Positions 43,790 to 52,085 of a stretch of 64,000 nt of DNA are shown here, in pieces. The notes beneath the pieces were generated by a model. The model had not been told where the DNA came from, searched no databases, and saw nothing but the letters and a program-made list of their open reading frames with translations. How positions within the stretch are numbered: the first letter of the stretch is position 1; each line of letters opens with the position of its first letter. The translations under genes and the position numbers were made by a program. Source of the DNA: Polaromonas sp. AER18D-145 (GTDB lineage Bacteria; Pseudomonadota; Gammaproteobacteria; Burkholderiales; Burkholderiaceae_C); contig NZ_NBZV01000022.1 of assembly GCF_002379095.1 (NCBI RefSeq), positions 1-64,000 on the forward strand, given 5' to 3'.

Positions 43790-44065
43790 TCAACCGCCGG
43801 ACTGCATCCATTGCCAGAGCCGCGCCGGTGAGATCGGCATCTGCAGCGCCCTGGCCTGGGCGGCCCGGCCGAACTCGGCCAGCGCCTGCACCGGCGGGAC
43901 GCCGACGACCGGGCCCACGATGTGCGGCCCGAGCAGCAGGCCGACCAGTAGGTAGCCCAGGTTGGACGGGATGCGCAGGTGCCGGAACAGCAGAACGATG
44001 GCTGCGGCCCAGCCCAGCAGGAACAGGATCGGGACAAAGAGCGGGGCGAGGTTCACGGGCGCCAA
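43790..44065 (-). pseudogene. Kef-type antiporter N-terminus fused to a molybdenum hydroxylase tail
   Basis: 91 residues, TTG (44065) or GTG (44056) start. Residues 1-65 (LAPLFVPILFLLGWAAAIVLLF, HLRIPSNLGYLLVGLLLGPH) are the first helices of a Kef/CPA2 monovalent-cation:proton antiporter. At VQALAEFGRA homology stops, and QARALQMPISPARLW then QWMQ follow, which is the C-terminus of the gene at 54182. A full antiporter has ~400-600 residues, so transport function is lost. Confidence 0.75.
43803..43860. repeat. island direct repeat, left copy
   Basis: 58 bp matching 54189-54246 with three mismatches near one end; 43814-43860 (47 bp) is identical. On the minus strand it encodes QARALQMPISPARLW followed by QWMQ, the C-terminus of a molybdenum hydroxylase, here fused to a Kef-type fragment. 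Confidence 0.9.
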
Positions 44066-44098
44066 CTGCGCAACAGGGCCGCGACCTCGATGGCCTGC

Positions 44099-46840
44099 TC
44101 ACCGAACCGCCACGCCCAGCCGGCGCAGCATCAGCTTTTCCACTTCCAGAATCACTAGCACCGCCACGCCAACGCCAACGATTAGCACCACGGTAGTCAG
44201 CGGTAGTGCGGTCGTCACGAAAAACTGCTGCATGAAGGGTGCGTACGTGAAGCCCAACTGCAGCATGAACACCGCCGCTACCGCCACCAGAACGCGTGGC
44301 GTGCCCTTGACACCCTGCAACGTGAACGACGGCGCCTTCAGGTAGCGCACGCTGAAGAGGTAGAACACTTCCATGCATACCAGTGTGTTGACGGCCACCG
44401 TGCGCGCGGTCTCGATGCTCGCACCTTGCTGCATGGCCCAGATGAACATGCCGAAGATGCCAGCCAGGAACAGCATGGAGACGAAGGCGATGCGCCACAG
44501 CACAAAGCCCGACAGCATCGGCTCGTCGGGCCGGCGCGGCGGGCGGCGCATCACGTCGGCCTCGGTCGGCTCGAAAGCCAGCACCAGCGCCAGCGCGACC
44601 GAGCTGACCATGTTTACCCACAGGATCTGCGCTGGCGCGATCGGCAGTGCCACACCCAGCAGAACCGCCAGCAACAGCGAGAGAGACTCTCCACCGTTGA
44701 TTGGCATCAGGAAGGTCACCGTCTTCTTCAGGTTGTCGTAGACCGTGCGGCCCTCCTCGACCGCGTGCGCGATGGAAGCGAAGTTGTCGTCCGCCAGCAC
44801 GATGGCGCCGGCCTGCTTGGCCACCTCGGTGCCCTTCATACCCATCGCGACGCCGACGTCGGCCTGCTTGAGCGCCGGCGCGTCATTGACGCCGTCGCCG
44901 GTCATCGAGACGATCTCGCCATTGGCCTGCAGCGCGCGCACCAGGCGCAGCTTGTGTTCGGGGCTGGCGCGCGCGAACACGCGCGTCGTGCGCACCGCCG
45001 CGCGCAGCGCGCCTTCGTCCATCGCCTCGATCTCGGGACCGGTGATGGCCTCCAGGTCGTCGCCCATGCCAAGCTGTCCGGCGATCGCGATCGCGGTGAC
45101 GCCGTGGTCGCCGGTGATCATCACGACACGGATGCCCGCGTCCTTGCACTGCTTAACCGCGGAGATGGCCTCCTGGCGCGGCGGATCGATGATGCCGACC
45201 AAGCCGAGCAGAGTGAGCCCGCACGCAATGTCGGCGTGGCCCAGGTCCTTGGTGTCCGGCGGCAACTGGCGACGCGCCAATGCCAGCACACGTCGTCCAT
45301 TACGCGCCAGGGTCTCGATAGCCGCCGTCCAGTAGGCCTCGTCCAGCGGTTGCGGCCGGTTGTCGGGGCCCAGTTGGTCGTCGCACATGCCGATCACGCG
45401 CTCGGGCGCGCCCTTAACCAGCGCCACCGTCGCATCGCCGGCCGAGTGCAGCGTGGCCATGAAGCGGTGCTCGGACTCGAAGGGGATCATCTCAAGCCGC
45501 GGGCGATCGAGCGCCAGCTCGGCCGGGTTCAGCCCGACCTTCATCGCCAGCGTCAACAGCGCGCCTTCGGTGGGGTCGCCGGACAGATGCCACCGGCCTT
45601 CCCGCTCGTGCAAGGCGGCGTCGTTGCACAGCGCCGCCACCTCGGCCAGCGCCCAGGCCGCCGGTACATGCTCGGCCAGTGCGCCATTCGAAAGCTCCGT
45701 GCCGGCCAGCCACAGTGCGCCCACGGGCGCGTAGCCGCCGCCATCGACATCGACCACCCCGCCAGCACAGATCACCTGCTGCACCGTCATCTCGTTGCGC
45801 GTCAGCGTGCCGGTCTTGTCGGAGCAGATCACCGTCACCGAGCCCAGCGTCTCGACCGCCGGCAGCCGGCGGATCACCGCGTGGCGCGCAGCCATGCGCT
45901 GTACGCCGATCGCCAGCGCGATGGTCATGATGGCCGGCAGGCCTTCGGGAATCGCTGCCACCGCCAGGCCGACCGCGGTCATGAACATCTCGCTGGCGGG
46001 CATGCCTCGCACCAGCGTGCCAAAAACGAACAGCAGCGCCGCCGCGCAAAGGATGACGAAGGTCAGCGTGCGCCCGAAGCTTTCCATCTTCTTCAGCAGC
46101 GGTGTCGTACCCGGTTCGACCGATTCGAGCATGCGCCCGATGCGTCCGATCTCGGTCGCGGCGCCGGTGGACACCACCACCGCGCGCGCCTGGCCTTGCG
46201 TGACCAGGGTGCCGGCATAACCCATGCACTGGCGGTCGCCGATCGCGGCGTCGGCGACCACCGGGTCGATGCCCTTGTCGACCGGCACCGATTCGCCTGT
46301 CAGCGCCGCCTCATCGACGCGCAGGTTGCGCGCCTGCAGCAGCCGGACGTCGGCCGGCAGGCTGTCGCCCGAGGCCAGCAGCACGATGTCGCCCGGCACC
46401 AGGTCGGAGGCGGCGATCTCGTGCTGATGGCCGTCACGCAGCACCACCGCATGCGGCGCCAGCAGGTGGCGGATGGCCTGCAGCGCCTTCTCGGCCTTGC
46501 CCTCCTGCACAAAGCCGATTACCGCGTTGAGAATGACGACCGCGGCGATCACCGCGGTGTCGACCCAGTGGCCCATCAGCGCCGTGACCACCGACGCGGC
46601 CATCAGCACGTACAGCAGCAGGTTGTGAAACTGTCGCAGCAGCCGCTCGAGCGTGCTCAGCGGCTGGACTTCGACCAGCCGGTTCGGGCCATGCGTAGCC
46701 AGGCGGCGCGCGACCTCGTCAGCGTTCAGGCCATGCGGCGTGGCCTGCAACGCGGCCAGTGCGGCGCCAGCGTCGAGGGCGTGCCATGCGGGCGCGTCGG
46801 CGCGCCCGACACCGGCAGATTCAATGCGCAAGTCAGCCAT
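44099..46840 (-). CDS. P-type cation-transporting ATPase (type II)
   Basis: 913 residues from the ATG at 46838-46840. Cytosolic N-terminus, then the A-domain LTGESVP, membrane helix 4 motif AAIPEGLPAI, the phosphorylation site CSDKTGTLTRNE, KGAPERVI nucleotide site, and TGDGVNDAPALKQADVG hinge. The PEGLP motif and C-terminal cation_ATPase_C helices place it with Ca2+/Mn2+ or PMA-like type II pumps rather than heavy-metal CPx pumps. The ion is not certain. It is the last intact gene of the leftward island genes, after the rrf2-type gene. Confidence 0.93.
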   Translation of the reverse strand: MADLRIESAGVGRADAPAWHALDAGAALAALQATPHGLNADEVARRLATHGPNRLVEVQPLSTLERLLRQFHNLLLYVLMAASVVTALMGHWVDTAVIAAVVILNAVIGFVQEGKAEKALQAIRHLLAPHAVVLRDGHQHEIAASDLVPGDIVLLASGDSLPADVRLLQARNLRVDEAALTGESVPVDKGIDPVVADAAIGDRQCMGYAGTLVTQGQARAVVVSTGAATEIGRIGRMLESVEPGTTPLLKKMESFGRTLTFVILCAAALLFVFGTLVRGMPASEMFMTAVGLAVAAIPEGLPAIMTIALAIGVQRMAARHAVIRRLPAVETLGSVTVICSDKTGTLTRNEMTVQQVICAGGVVDVDGGGYAPVGALWLAGTELSNGALAEHVPAAWALAEVAALCNDAALHEREGRWHLSGDPTEGALLTLAMKVGLNPAELALDRPRLEMIPFESEHRFMATLHSAGDATVALVKGAPERVIGMCDDQLGPDNRPQPLDEAYWTAAIETLARNGRRVLALARRQLPPDTKDLGHADIACGLTLLGLVGIIDPPRQEAISAVKQCKDAGIRVVMITGDHGVTAIAIAGQLGMGDDLEAITGPEIEAMDEGALRAAVRTTRVFARASPEHKLRLVRALQANGEIVSMTGDGVNDAPALKQADVGVAMGMKGTEVAKQAGAIVLADDNFASIAHAVEEGRTVYDNLKKTVTFLMPINGGESLSLLLAVLLGVALPIAPAQILWVNMVSSVALALVLAFEPTEADVMRRPPRRPDEPMLSGFVLWRIAFVSMLFLAGIFGMFIWAMQQGASIETARTVAVNTLVCMEVFYLFSVRYLKAPSFTLQGVKGTPRVLVAVAAVFMLQLGFTYAPFMQQFFVTTALPLTTVVLIVGVGVAVLVILEVEKLMLRRLGVAVR

Positions 46841-46874
46841 GCCAGGAGCTTGGTAGACCGATTGCCTGGTACTT

Positions 46875-47023
46875 CGACCCAGAAATATCGGAACACAATG
46901 AAAGCGATGGATTCGTGCCCAGGGCGAGGCGCAAACCGCAGACATGGCCGTAGCCATGGCGATGACTGGCAACGATGCCATGGGTGCGAAGGCGCGCTTT
47001 CATGTTTCGATATTTCTGGGTCG
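46875..47023. repeat. 16-bp inverted repeat pair between ATPase and rrf2-type genes
   Basis: CGACCCAGAAATATCG at 46875-46890 is the exact complement of CGATATTTCTGGGTCG at 47008-47023. The 117 bp between contain further small dyads (CATGGCCGTAGCCATGG). It could be a pair of operators or the ends of a small lost element. It fills the 209-bp gap before the ATPase start. Confidence 0.8.
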
Positions 47024-47049
47024 CTCAAGTGGCGGCAAGTTCAACGGGA

Positions 47050-47586
47050 TCACAGCGTTAAGCGGCGAGGCACTGAAACGACCGAGTTGGGCGCTGTTCC
47101 CACCCCCCGCTGGTGCATCACGTCGCCGATGATCGCAGCCCGCACGGAGGCTGGCTCCGGGGCTGCGCCGCGGCGGCCATGCTGCAAAACCAGGTCGTGC
47201 AGAGAAACCGACGCCAGGAATTGCGCCATCTCGCGTTCAAGGTCGGCACACCAGTCGCTGGCAATCCGCTGACCCGGAGGATGGTCGCGGCTGGACGACT
47301 GGGCTGCGGTGCGGGTGGATCGCGGCCCCGACTCGTCGACAGCGTGCACGATGTCGGCGACTGTAATGTCAGCAGCGCTGCACGCCAGGCCATAGCCGCC
47401 GCCGGGCCCGCGCGTGCTGCGCACCAGACCTCGCCGACGCAGCCGTGCGAACAGCGACTCGAGATACGTCAGTGAGATCTTCTGCCGTGCACCGATGGTG
47501 GCCAGCGCAATTGGCCCGTGATCGGTGCGAAGGGCCAAATCCAGCATAGCGATCACGGCCAGACGGCCTTGGGTGGCGATTTGCAT
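47050..47586 (-). CDS. Rrf2-family regulator without the Fe-S cysteine set
   Basis: 178 residues. The winged helix QGRLAVIAMLDLALR ... ISLTYLESLFARLRRRGLV and RGPGGGYGL are those of IscR/Rrf2 proteins. In IscR three Cys and a His bind a 2Fe-2S cluster in the segment after AVDES; here that segment reads SGPRSTRTAAQSSSRDHPPG with no Cys, and only one Cys (ASDWC) follows later. It is likely a cluster-free regulator. It lies between the ATPase gene and the sbtB-like gene, all minus strand. Confidence 0.85.
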   Translation of the reverse strand: MQIATQGRLAVIAMLDLALRTDHGPIALATIGARQKISLTYLESLFARLRRRGLVRSTRGPGGGYGLACSAADITVADIVHAVDESGPRSTRTAAQSSSRDHPPGQRIASDWCADLEREMAQFLASVSLHDLVLQHGRRGAAPEPASVRAAIIGDVMHQRGVGTAPNSVVSVPRRLTL

Positions 47587-47614
47587 CCTGAACTTTCGGT
47601 TGTTGTTTCCAGAA

Positions 47615-47917
47615 TCAGAACTTCTCGGGGCGCAAAACGACGACCTCGCCAACGTACATCACCATCGAGTAGTTGTCGTAGTAGCGTTCGCGCAGCGCAG
47701 TGCAGATGGCATGGGCCGTGTCGGCGTCGCAGAGCACTTCGAGGCGGATGTTGGCGTGCGGCGCCCAGGTGGCGTCGCGCATGCCGCGACTGCCCTTGCC
47801 GCGTGCATCGGTGATGGTGTAACCGCGCGCACCGAGATTTTCGATGTCGCGCACGAGGATGTCCTCGAGGGCGGCCTCGGTCACGATCGTCAGCAGCTTG
47901 CGGGTGGTCAATTCCAT
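47615..47917 (-). CDS. SbtB-like PII-family protein
   Basis: 100 residues from the ATG at 47915-47917. The ferredoxin-like PII fold is recognisable (KLLTIVTEAALEDILVRDIENLGARGYTITDARG), with T-loop region KGSRGMRDATWAPHANIRLE and end YSMVMYVGEVVVLRPEKF. SbtB proteins bind adenine nucleotides and gate the SbtA bicarbonate transporter. It begins 4 bp after the sbtA gene end, in the same operon. Confidence 0.85.
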   Translation of the reverse strand: MELTTRKLLTIVTEAALEDILVRDIENLGARGYTITDARGKGSRGMRDATWAPHANIRLEVLCDADTAHAICTALRERYYDNYSMVMYVGEVVVLRPEKF

Positions 47918-47921
47918 GGCG

Positions 47922-48869
47922 TCAGGCTCCGGCGTGATGAAGGTACTGGGCAAGCCGGTGGTACAGCGGAATGCCCACCACGAGGTTGAACGGGAAGGTG
48001 ATGCCGAGCGCCGCGCCGATCGACAGCGCCGGATTGGCCTGCGGCACGGCGATGCGCATGGCCGCAGGCGCGGCGATGTAGGAGGCACTCGCGTACAGTG
48101 TGGCCAGCAGCGTGACGCCACCCACCGACAGCTCGAGCAGCATGCCGGTGATCAGGCCCAGACCCGCGGCCGCCAGCGGCATGAGGACGGCAAACACGAC
48201 CAGGAAGGCGCCCGCCCGCCGCAGGTCGCCGAAACGCCGGGCGACCACCAGGCCCATCTCCAGCAGGAAGAAAGCAAGCAGCCCCTTGAACAGGTCGAAG
48301 AACAGGCTGTCGAGCGGCGCGATGCCGCCGGGCCCGGCTACCCAGCCGATCATCAGTCCGCCCAGCAGCAATACGATGCTCTTGCCGGCAAAAACCTCGT
48401 GCATCACCCGTCCCCAGGGGGTGCTTTGCTCGCCGCGCCGGGCCAGCAACACACCGATCATCAGGGCAGGAAACTCGAGCAGCACCAGGAACACGGTCAT
48501 GTAGCCTTCGGCGGCCTCGCCCAGCCGGGCGAGATAGCTGGAGCCGACGGCGAAGGTGACCACGCTGACCGATCCGTAATGCGCGGCGATCGATCCCGCA
48601 TCGGCGGTTGACAGCTTGCCGACGCGGCGCAGGACCGGAAACGCGGCCAGGGGGATCAGGGCGCCGGCCACCACCACGGCGAGGGCCGGCAGCGCGACGT
48701 CGAGCAGCGGATAACGCGCCAGCTCGACACCGCCCTTGAGACCGATGGCGAGCAGCAGAAAGATGCTCAAGGACTCATAGAGGACGCCGGGGATCTTGAG
48801 GTCCGAACGCACGAAGCCGGCGATCATGCCGAGCACGAAGAACAGGATGACGGGTTCGAAGTAGGGCAT
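47922..48869 (-). CDS. SbtA-type sodium-dependent bicarbonate permease
   Basis: 315 residues, about ten membrane helices in two inverted halves. FEPVILFFVLGMIAGFVRSDLKIPGVLYESLSIFLLLAIGLKGG at the start (read in part) and ITFPFNLVVGIPLY near the end are typical for the SbtA family. It imports bicarbonate with Na+ at the inner membrane. Together with SbtB it forms a known pair. In a heterotroph it could serve carboxylases or pH balance. Confidence 0.9.
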   Translation of the reverse strand: MPYFEPVILFFVLGMIAGFVRSDLKIPGVLYESLSIFLLLAIGLKGGVELARYPLLDVALPALAVVVAGALIPLAAFPVLRRVGKLSTADAGSIAAHYGSVSVVTFAVGSSYLARLGEAAEGYMTVFLVLLEFPALMIGVLLARRGEQSTPWGRVMHEVFAGKSIVLLLGGLMIGWVAGPGGIAPLDSLFFDLFKGLLAFFLLEMGLVVARRFGDLRRAGAFLVVFAVLMPLAAAGLGLITGMLLELSVGGVTLLATLYASASYIAAPAAMRIAVPQANPALSIGAALGITFPFNLVVGIPLYHRLAQYLHHAGA

Positions 48870-48893
48870 CGTCAGTTATGGACGTGGCAGGCG

Positions 48894-49409
48894 TCAGCGC
48901 ACGATCAGCACAGGCAGCCTGGCCAGGTGCACGACCTTGTAGGCCACCGATCCCAGCAACAGGGATTCGGTGGCGGTCAGCCCGCGCGAGCCGATGGCGA
49001 TGCCGCGACTGCCCAGCGCATCGGCCAAGCTTGCGATCTCTGGCGCGCCCTCTCCCATGACGACATGCAGGCGCCAGCGGACCGACGCCGCGTCGAGCAA
49101 CTGGCGCGCCTGCGCCGTGGCGGTCCATCCGCGCCGCGCCAGTTCAGACTCTGCAGCCTCTTTGTTAAGCCAGGGCTGGACATGCACCAGATCGACCCCG
49201 GCGCCCTGCTCCAGTGCCGCCAGCCCTGCGACCATCGCGACGGCGCGCAACGAGCACGCCGAGCCATCGACCGCCACCAGCCAGCGCGCGCTCCCGCTGC
49301 CGTCACTGGCCTCGTCGCCGTGCCAGGTCACGGCGACGAGCCGGCCCATGTCATCGCGTCGTTCGAGCGCCGGTGCCGGCATGGCGTCTCGTGTTGCAGC
49401 ATCGGTCAT
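48894..49409 (-). CDS. universal stress protein, first copy
   Basis: 171 residues. The UspA fold shows WLVAVDGSACSLRAV at the start of the domain, DLVHVQPWL, and the ATP-binding GSRGLTATESLLLGSVAYKVVHLARLPVLIV (read in part). An N-terminal extension of ~40 residues precedes the domain. Its start codon overlaps the terC gene end by 4 bp. Role: general stress protein, cytoplasmic. Confidence 0.88.
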   Translation of the reverse strand: MTDAATRDAMPAPALERRDDMGRLVAVTWHGDEASDGSGSARWLVAVDGSACSLRAVAMVAGLAALEQGAGVDLVHVQPWLNKEAAESELARRGWTATAQARQLLDAASVRWRLHVVMGEGAPEIASLADALGSRGIAIGSRGLTATESLLLGSVAYKVVHLARLPVLIVR

Positions 49410-50380
49410 GAATCACTCCTGGAAGGTTGGCGGGCAGTCATCTTCAAGCTGAGGACAACGGAAATGAGAATGATGGAGCCCACGATCAACAGCGACCACT
49501 GCACCGGCATGTGGAACCAGGGCATCACCAGCATCTTGCCGCCGATAAAGACCAGCACCAGCGCCAGGCCGTACTTGAGCAGGTGAAAGCGTTCGGCCAT
49601 GTCAGCCAACAGAAAGTACAGCGCCCTCAGGCCCATGATGGCGAAAATGTTGGAGGTGAACACGATGAACGGATCGGTGGTCACCGCGAAGATTGCCGGG
49701 ATGCTGTCAACGGCAAAAACCAGGTCGCTGGCCTCGATCATCATCAGCACCAGGAACATGGGCGTCGCATAACGCAGGCCGTTGATGCGCACAAAGAAGG
49801 CCTCGCCATGAAAGCCCGGGGTGATGCGCATGTGGCCGCGCAGCCAGCGCAGAAAGGGATTCTTCTCCAGATCGGGCTGTTGATCGGCCATGACCAGCAT
49901 CTTGATGCCGGTCACCACCAGGAACGCGCCGAACACGTAGAGAACCCAGGCGAACTCCGACACCAGCCAGACGCCGGCCATGATCATCCCGGCGCGCATG
50001 ACAATCGCGCCTATCACGCCGTACAACAGCACGCGGCGCTGCAACTCCGGCGGAACGGCGAAGTAGGTGAAGATCATCACGAACACGAACATATTGTCCA
50101 CCGACAGGGTCTGCTCGATCAGGTAGCCAGTGAAGAACTCCAGCGCCTTGCGGTTGGCGATCTCGCGACCGGCCGTGCCGTCCAGGTACCACCACAACAA
50201 GGCGCCGAATGTAATGGCCAGGAGCATCCAGGCCACGACCCAGCTCCCGGCCTCCTTGACCGAAACACGGTGCGCCTTGTTACCACCCAGTACAAACAAG
50301 TCCAGGGCAAGCATGACAATGACGAAGGCGATGAAGCCGGCCCACATCGGCCCGGTAGCGAAAGATTCAATATTGCTCAT
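49406..50380 (-). CDS. TerC-family integral membrane protein
   Basis: 324 residues from the ATG at 50378-50380 (GTG at 50386 is an alternative). About eight helices, with the TerC marks EFFTGYLIEQTLSVDNMFVF and MMIEASDLVFAVDSIPAIFAVT, each with acidic residues in the membrane. The group includes Alx and Mn2+-exporting members; tellurite resistance is one known phenotype. Overlaps the first usp gene. Confidence 0.9.
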   Translation of the reverse strand: MSNIESFATGPMWAGFIAFVIVMLALDLFVLGGNKAHRVSVKEAGSWVVAWMLLAITFGALLWWYLDGTAGREIANRKALEFFTGYLIEQTLSVDNMFVFVMIFTYFAVPPELQRRVLLYGVIGAIVMRAGMIMAGVWLVSEFAWVLYVFGAFLVVTGIKMLVMADQQPDLEKNPFLRWLRGHMRITPGFHGEAFFVRINGLRYATPMFLVLMMIEASDLVFAVDSIPAIFAVTTDPFIVFTSNIFAIMGLRALYFLLADMAERFHLLKYGLALVLVFIGGKMLVMPWFHMPVQWSLLIVGSIILISVVLSLKMTARQPSRSDS

Positions 50381-50629
50381 GGGCACCCCCCAGACGTGGC
50401 GTGCGTGGCTGGTCTTCTTCGAAAAGGCGTGATTGAGGCGATTGTTTTCATGGGTTGTCAGGTGGCGTTATGGGTCAGCAAGAAAAATCTGGTCGAGGGC
50501 CGATTTGCGTCGGCGCGAGAGGGTTGGCGGCGGCATACCGCCGGTCGTCAGCGTCCAAAGTGGCTAGGCCACGTCGAACGCAGAAACCCTGGTGGCGTGA
50601 TTCGCGCCAATCGGTGCAACCGAGCCACA

Positions 50630-51136
50630 TCAGTCGGCCGCCATACCCAGAACGAGGAGGCCCGCCCCGACGCCTGCCGGAATGCCAACACGCTCCAGAC
50701 TCGAGGCTGCGTCCCCGGCAATCACCTCCACGGGCACCGTCGTGCGTTCGATCACCTGGTTGGTGACCGAGTCCTCGACCCAGCGAATCAGCGAACTTTT
50801 GCGCGCGGTACTCATCACGATGCGCTCGCATCGGAGCCGGCGGGCCGCATCCGCAATGCAATCGGCCTTGTCGCCGACTTCAGTATGGACGGTGTAGGGA
50901 ATGCCGGCGCGGTCCAGCGCCTGCCGCACGGGCTCAAGTGCTTTCTGGGCCTGCTCTTGATGGAACGCCATCCGGTCCCGCCTGCTCGTGAAACGGGCGA
51001 CCTCGCTCGAAAACGCTCGTTGTATGTTGAGCACGTGGATTTCGAGCTCCCGATTCTTCTTGAACTCCCTCGCAACGTGACGCACGCCGTGCAGCGAATT
51101 GGGTGATCCATCGGTCGGGACAAGAACTCTTGACAT
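50630..51136 (-). CDS. universal stress protein, second copy
   Basis: 168 residues. VLVPTDGSPNSLHGV, EIHVLNIQ, DAARRLRCERIVMSTARKSSLIRWVEDSVTNQVIERTTVPVEVI (read in part) show a UspA domain with a changed ATP-loop (STARKSS for the usual GxRG). The C-terminus has a short Gly-rich hydrophobic tail (GVGAGLLVLGM). It lies 249 bp upstream of the terC gene; the gap 50381-50629 shows no gene. Confidence 0.85.
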   Translation of the reverse strand: MSRVLVPTDGSPNSLHGVRHVAREFKKNRELEIHVLNIQRAFSSEVARFTSRRDRMAFHQEQAQKALEPVRQALDRAGIPYTVHTEVGDKADCIADAARRLRCERIVMSTARKSSLIRWVEDSVTNQVIERTTVPVEVIAGDAASSLERVGIPAGVGAGLLVLGMAAD

Positions 51137-51192
51137 GGCTTTACTCCTTCAGCTGATCGGTTTGACGAGGCAATATTCAGCGGCCCGTTGGG

Positions 51193-51348
51193 TCAGGCCA
51201 GCCACACAGCGGCACCCGCCAGCATTCCACCCGCGCCACACGCGGCTAGCAGCTTAGCATCGCGCCGGTTGTCGCGGACATACTCGTACCAGGCGCACCA
51301 CAAAATCAGGACTCCCAGCGCTGCGATCGGGAGCGCGTAGTCAAGCAT
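51193..51348 (-). CDS. very small membrane protein
   Basis: 51 residues from the ATG at 51346-51348: LPIAALGVLILWCAWYEYV, a short basic loop RDNRRDAK and LLAACGAGGMLAGAAVWLA, i.e. two helices. It overlaps the end of the terB-like gene by 8 bp and was probably translated with it. No known family. Confidence 0.55.
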   Translation of the reverse strand: MLDYALPIAALGVLILWCAWYEYVRDNRRDAKLLAACGAGGMLAGAAVWLA

Positions 51349-51772
51349 GTTCGACGCCTCGTTTGGGAAGCTCCCGCAGCATCTCGCGATGCAGGCCCCA
51401 GTGCTCGACCGCTGCGACGAGCACAACTGCTTCGCCCTCCGCGACACGTTCATCCGCCTCAATCACCGAGATACACAGGTGCAGCACCTTGAGGCGCAGG
51501 TCCCGATCGGCGACCTCGGCCATCAACCCGGCAAGTGCTCTAGGATCGACCCGGCATGCATCGGCCCAGGTAAGGTGAGCTGGCATAAGCAGATCCTCGC
51601 ACAGGGTGTGCACGACTGCATGAAACTCGGCCCGCACCAGGCCAAGCTGCTCGTGAACGCGCAGCCGGTCGAGCACGTCAACCTCGACTTTGCATATGTT
51701 TCCGTCGGCCAGCGTAGCCAGCGCGACGATACGGGCGGCCGCCTGCGGGCTGTTACACGGGTAGGGTCGCAT
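51341..51772 (-). CDS. TerB-like stress protein
   Basis: 143 residues from the ATG at 51770-51772, nine bases after AAGGA. Helical, acidic, with LATLADGNICKVEVDVLDRL and ISVIEADERVAEGEAVVL, the two acidic-helix metal sites of the TerB fold. It differs strongly from the TerB-like gene at 36362. Its neighbours, TerC and Usp, fit a stress role. Confidence 0.75.
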   Translation of the reverse strand: MRPYPCNSPQAAARIVALATLADGNICKVEVDVLDRLRVHEQLGLVRAEFHAVVHTLCEDLLMPAHLTWADACRVDPRALAGLMAEVADRDLRLKVLHLCISVIEADERVAEGEAVVLVAAVEHWGLHREMLRELPKRGVEHA

Positions 51773-51803
51773 GATTTTTATTCCTTGGGTCAGGTGAAGA
51801 GCA

Positions 51804-52061
51804 TCAGTCAAAGATGTCATTCATCCAGGACTTTTTTCGGCGGTGGTGATGACCTTGCGCGCCCCGGTAGTCTGAGTCCACGAAGTCCGGCTTCGATGAT
51901 GCGGCGGCAGAGCTTGACGCAAGCGCCGCGGCGCGATCAATCAGCTTGTCGAGCTCGCCGCGATCAAGCCACACGCCCCGGCACAGCGGGCAGTAGTCAA
52001 TCTCGACACCCTGGCGGTCCGTCATGACCAGGCTTGCGTCGGGGCAGGTCGGGCATTTCAT
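51804..52061 (-). CDS. TFIIB-type zinc ribbon protein, island copy
   Basis: 85 residues. MKCPTCPDASLVMTDRQGVEIDYCPLCRGVWLDRGELDKLI at the start (read in part) carries the two CxxC pairs. The linker is Ala/Ser-rich, and the tail PDFVDSDYR ... KKSWMNDIFD matches the chromosomal copy at 29500. It follows the BI-1-type gene by 24 bp. Confidence 0.88.
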   Translation of the reverse strand: MKCPTCPDASLVMTDRQGVEIDYCPLCRGVWLDRGELDKLIDRAAALASSSAAASSKPDFVDSDYRGAQGHHHRRKKSWMNDIFD

Positions 52062-52085
52062 AAAATTTTCTCCTGGAAAAAAAGC

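Noticed and set aside
44426..47272. Frame of more than 900 codons antisense to the P-ATPase gene
   Set aside because: Shadow frame; composition is Arg/Gln/His-rich without domain motifs, while the opposite strand encodes a complete ATPase.
47050..47586. IscR
   Set aside because: The cluster-binding Cys set is missing and no isc genes are adjacent.
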